From the NCBI GenBank assembly GCA_008501735.1, contig QQUF01000009.1, positions 20,862 to 84,861 on the forward strand: 64,000 bases of DNA. The letters are read 5' to 3'. Within the stretch, counting starts at the first letter, position 1. Every line of letters starts with the position of its first letter. This DNA is from Calditrichota bacterium. GTDB lineage: Bacteria; CLD3. This document shows, piece by piece, positions 63,401 to 64,000 of this stretch. A program made the translations under genes and the position numbers. The notes beneath the pieces were generated by a model. It saw only the letters and a list, made by a program, of their open reading frames with translations, had not been told where the DNA came from and ran no database searches.

Positions 63401-64000
63401 TACTTTTGACGCAAGTCTTAACGATTACACAATCGGAACAGGTTTGAATTGTGTCGGTTACTCGATTTTGCGAAAAGTAAATCCGAATTTCTCACCAAGT
63501 GCAAAAATTAACAATCAAATTTTTGAAACTCTACCAAGCGGAACTTGGGAAGTGATTCAATCAATTTTTGCAGCAGGCGAACAAAGTTACACAACAGTTG
63601 TTCCGACTCTTGCAGATTCGAACTCAACAGGCACAAACGAATTTGAATTTTTGGTTAGAGCGATTAGCAGTGTTTCACCTGTTTACAACTCGGTTTCAGA
63701 GGTAGTTTTAGGTTACTCAATTGACAATTTGCCTCCAACAATTCCACCAAACCAAAATTTCACGAACAACGGAAACGGAACAACAACCGCAAATTGGAGT
63801 TCAGTTTTTGATTCTGACTTAGACTTTTACACAATTTGGGCAGAAGTTTCTTTAGACAGTTTTACACTTGTTATACAAGTTTTACCAAGCGGTTCAGGAA
63901 CACAAAGTGAGACTTTCAACGATGTTTCTGGAGCGATTTCTTACGCTGTCGGAAGTGTTGATATTAACGGAAACGAAAGTCTTCCTTTTGCTAACAGAAT
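60456..64000 (+). CDS. Giant secreted SBBP-repeat, lamin-tail and FnIII protein (3' end outside window)
   Basis: ATG at 60456 with GAGGA upstream; the frame runs open to the window end (1181 codons seen). A signal peptide (about 1-21, ASCAFAA) is followed by seven SBBP-type beta-propeller repeats of about 64 residues (about 25-470; YSTFLGGS, a GN.LLTG strand and FPTQNAF). A lamin-tail (LTD) domain comes next (about 588-745: LAINEFLPIGNSAFDPTFTE), then a choice-of-anchor/ASH-like beta domain (about 755-850: GDGILNVSSLQISG) and FnIII-like repeats with GLTSGTQYYFGIKAIDNDGNES. The C-terminal sorting domain is not reached. The make-up fits a type IX secreted surface protein, as at the other window end. 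Function unknown. Confidence 0.88.
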   Translation, partial: MKKCLFSFVLVLWASCAFAALITYSTYIGSSGSDKSTDIDVNDNGEAFIIGLTASSGFPTTAGSYQTSNNGGSWDIFVTKITNDGSSLGYSTFLGDSGDDRGFGIILDGTGDALLTGITNSLNFPMQNAFDNSYNGNYDIFVSKISSDGSMLIYSTFLGGSEIDYSYGITYEGSGNFLLTGNTASIDFPTQNAFDNSYNGGNYDVFISRFTSDGSTLNYSTFLGGSGDDYGSAIQTDFNGDILITGFTNSTNFPTQNALDNSQNGGTYDVFVTKLLADGSSLDYSTYLGDSGNEKSNEIIVDGNGNALLIGITNSGNFPTQNAFDYYLNGNYDIFISKISSDGSALIYSTFLGGSSSDYGYGLGLDESDNILLTGMTLSSNFPVQNAYDDSYNGNGDLFITQLNSSGSALEFSTFLGGSTNETQSDFGDPAGNPVVYKNGNLYITGTNASYGFPTTNGAYNVSSNGGSDAIVASFQIKTGDLTPNSLVSSTSTNSALTYIPQIKISNLDSSIISNTTTTTMKISFNGNQFYSDTQIVPEIAPLSDSTVTFTSILPYKSGNYEVVVFTEFGGDSNTSNDTLYTNFEVIGDLAINEFLPIGNSAFDPTFTEFFEIANTTNQAVDISNWTIRNSLGNVIAVANGTTIPANSFFVFTKFDNGILNGGTPFDYFFNPTVFTLTDNSGYILVKDSNSQVVDSVNYFGWNNITQGETFERKNYKLDSSDENSWCLGTTVYGTENNKGTPGSISSCLVQLINGYVSDYSVNFENVIVDSTSTLSITLYSNGDGILNVSSLQISGSGFSTDLTNVSVLTGDSTTFNVSFTPIDDSNVSGSLEIFTNDWNTPSYSISLSGKGVDIFPPSEISNFALVEHNGTSVKLRWIATGDDTTSGTATSYEIRQSTNEISELNFASATLVSNIPTPSASGTLDSVTVTGLTSGTQYYFGIKAIDNDGNESPISTANSFDRPEITSITDVQNDNGGNVRITFDASLNDYTIGTGLNCVGYSILRKVNPNFSPSAKINNQIFETLPSGTWEVIQSIFAAGEQSYTTVVPTLADSNSTGTNEFEFLVRAISSVSPVYNSVSEVVLGYSIDNLPPTIPPNQNFTNNGNGTTTANWSSVFDSDLDFYTIWAEVSLDSFTLVIQVLPSGSGTQSETFNDVSGAISYAVGSVDINGNESLPFANR

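Noticed and set aside
1-64000. tRNA, rRNA or CRISPR loci
   Set aside because: No clover-leaf pattern, rRNA-like segment or regular short repeat-spacer array was found by reading the intergenic regions.

Overview
The window is AT-rich DNA with dense, mostly short-spaced genes on both strands. It looks like a Gram-negative member of the Bacteroidota/Chlorobiota (FCB) group. The evidence is a type IX secretion C-terminal sorting domain, a PorV/PorQ-type outer-membrane protein, a TonB receptor paired with a DUF4249 lipoprotein, Gld-like ABC genes, SBBP-repeat giant proteins, a meso-DAP type MurE and a two-subunit 2-oxoacid:ferredoxin oxidoreductase. An Ignavibacteria/Kapabacteria-like lineage is possible, but the genus cannot be fixed from this sequence. 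No tRNA, rRNA, CRISPR array, transposase or prophage was seen. Starts in several genes are TTG or GTG.

Layout. 1-4.6 kb: the C-terminal part of a giant repeat-built secreted protein (cut by the window edge) and a PorV/PorQ-like protein. 4.6-7.9 kb (minus): DUF4249 lipoprotein and TonB-dependent receptor. 7.9-11.6 kb (minus): a decayed small membrane ORF, an NAD(P)-binding SDR, a DUF4437 cupin lipoprotein and an exported alpha/beta hydrolase. 11.9-16.4 kb: an OmpR-type two-component pair followed by a second TonB-type receptor, with related 11-bp direct repeats ahead of both. 16.5-24.6 kb: acetolactate synthase-like enzyme, aldehyde dehydrogenase, then a tight run of PPC-domain protein, HutI, DUF302, TfoX C-domain, SGNH hydrolase, VOC protein and a lipoprotein. 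24.7-30.1 kb: KorAB-type oxidoreductase, RuvB, a coiled-coil protein, a YbaK-type editing protein and ribosomal protein S21. 30.4-34.6 kb: a four-gene Gld-like ABC operon. 34.7-41.9 kb (minus): an FnIII/WD40 lipoprotein, DprA, and a broken division cluster (rsmH-ftsL-ftsI).

42.3-54.6 kb is the most notable region, eight collinear signalling genes. They are a receiver-PP2C phosphatase, three hybrid histidine kinases each built as kinase plus three tandem receivers, a FIST sensor gene overlapping one kinase, a free HPt protein, a STAS anti-anti-sigma factor and an RsbW-like ATP-binding kinase. Together they contain the parts for a multi-input phosphorelay feeding a partner switch. One kinase carries an HPt domain that has lost its histidine, and another carries a degenerate third receiver.

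54.7-60 kb: a short secreted three-repeat protein, then a minus-strand operon of a cyclase-like protein (missing its usual arginine), murE and arginine deiminase, and separately adenosylhomocysteinase. 60.1-64 kb: hairpin-rich DNA and the 5' part of another giant secreted protein (SBBP repeats, lamin-tail domain, FnIII), cut by the window end.
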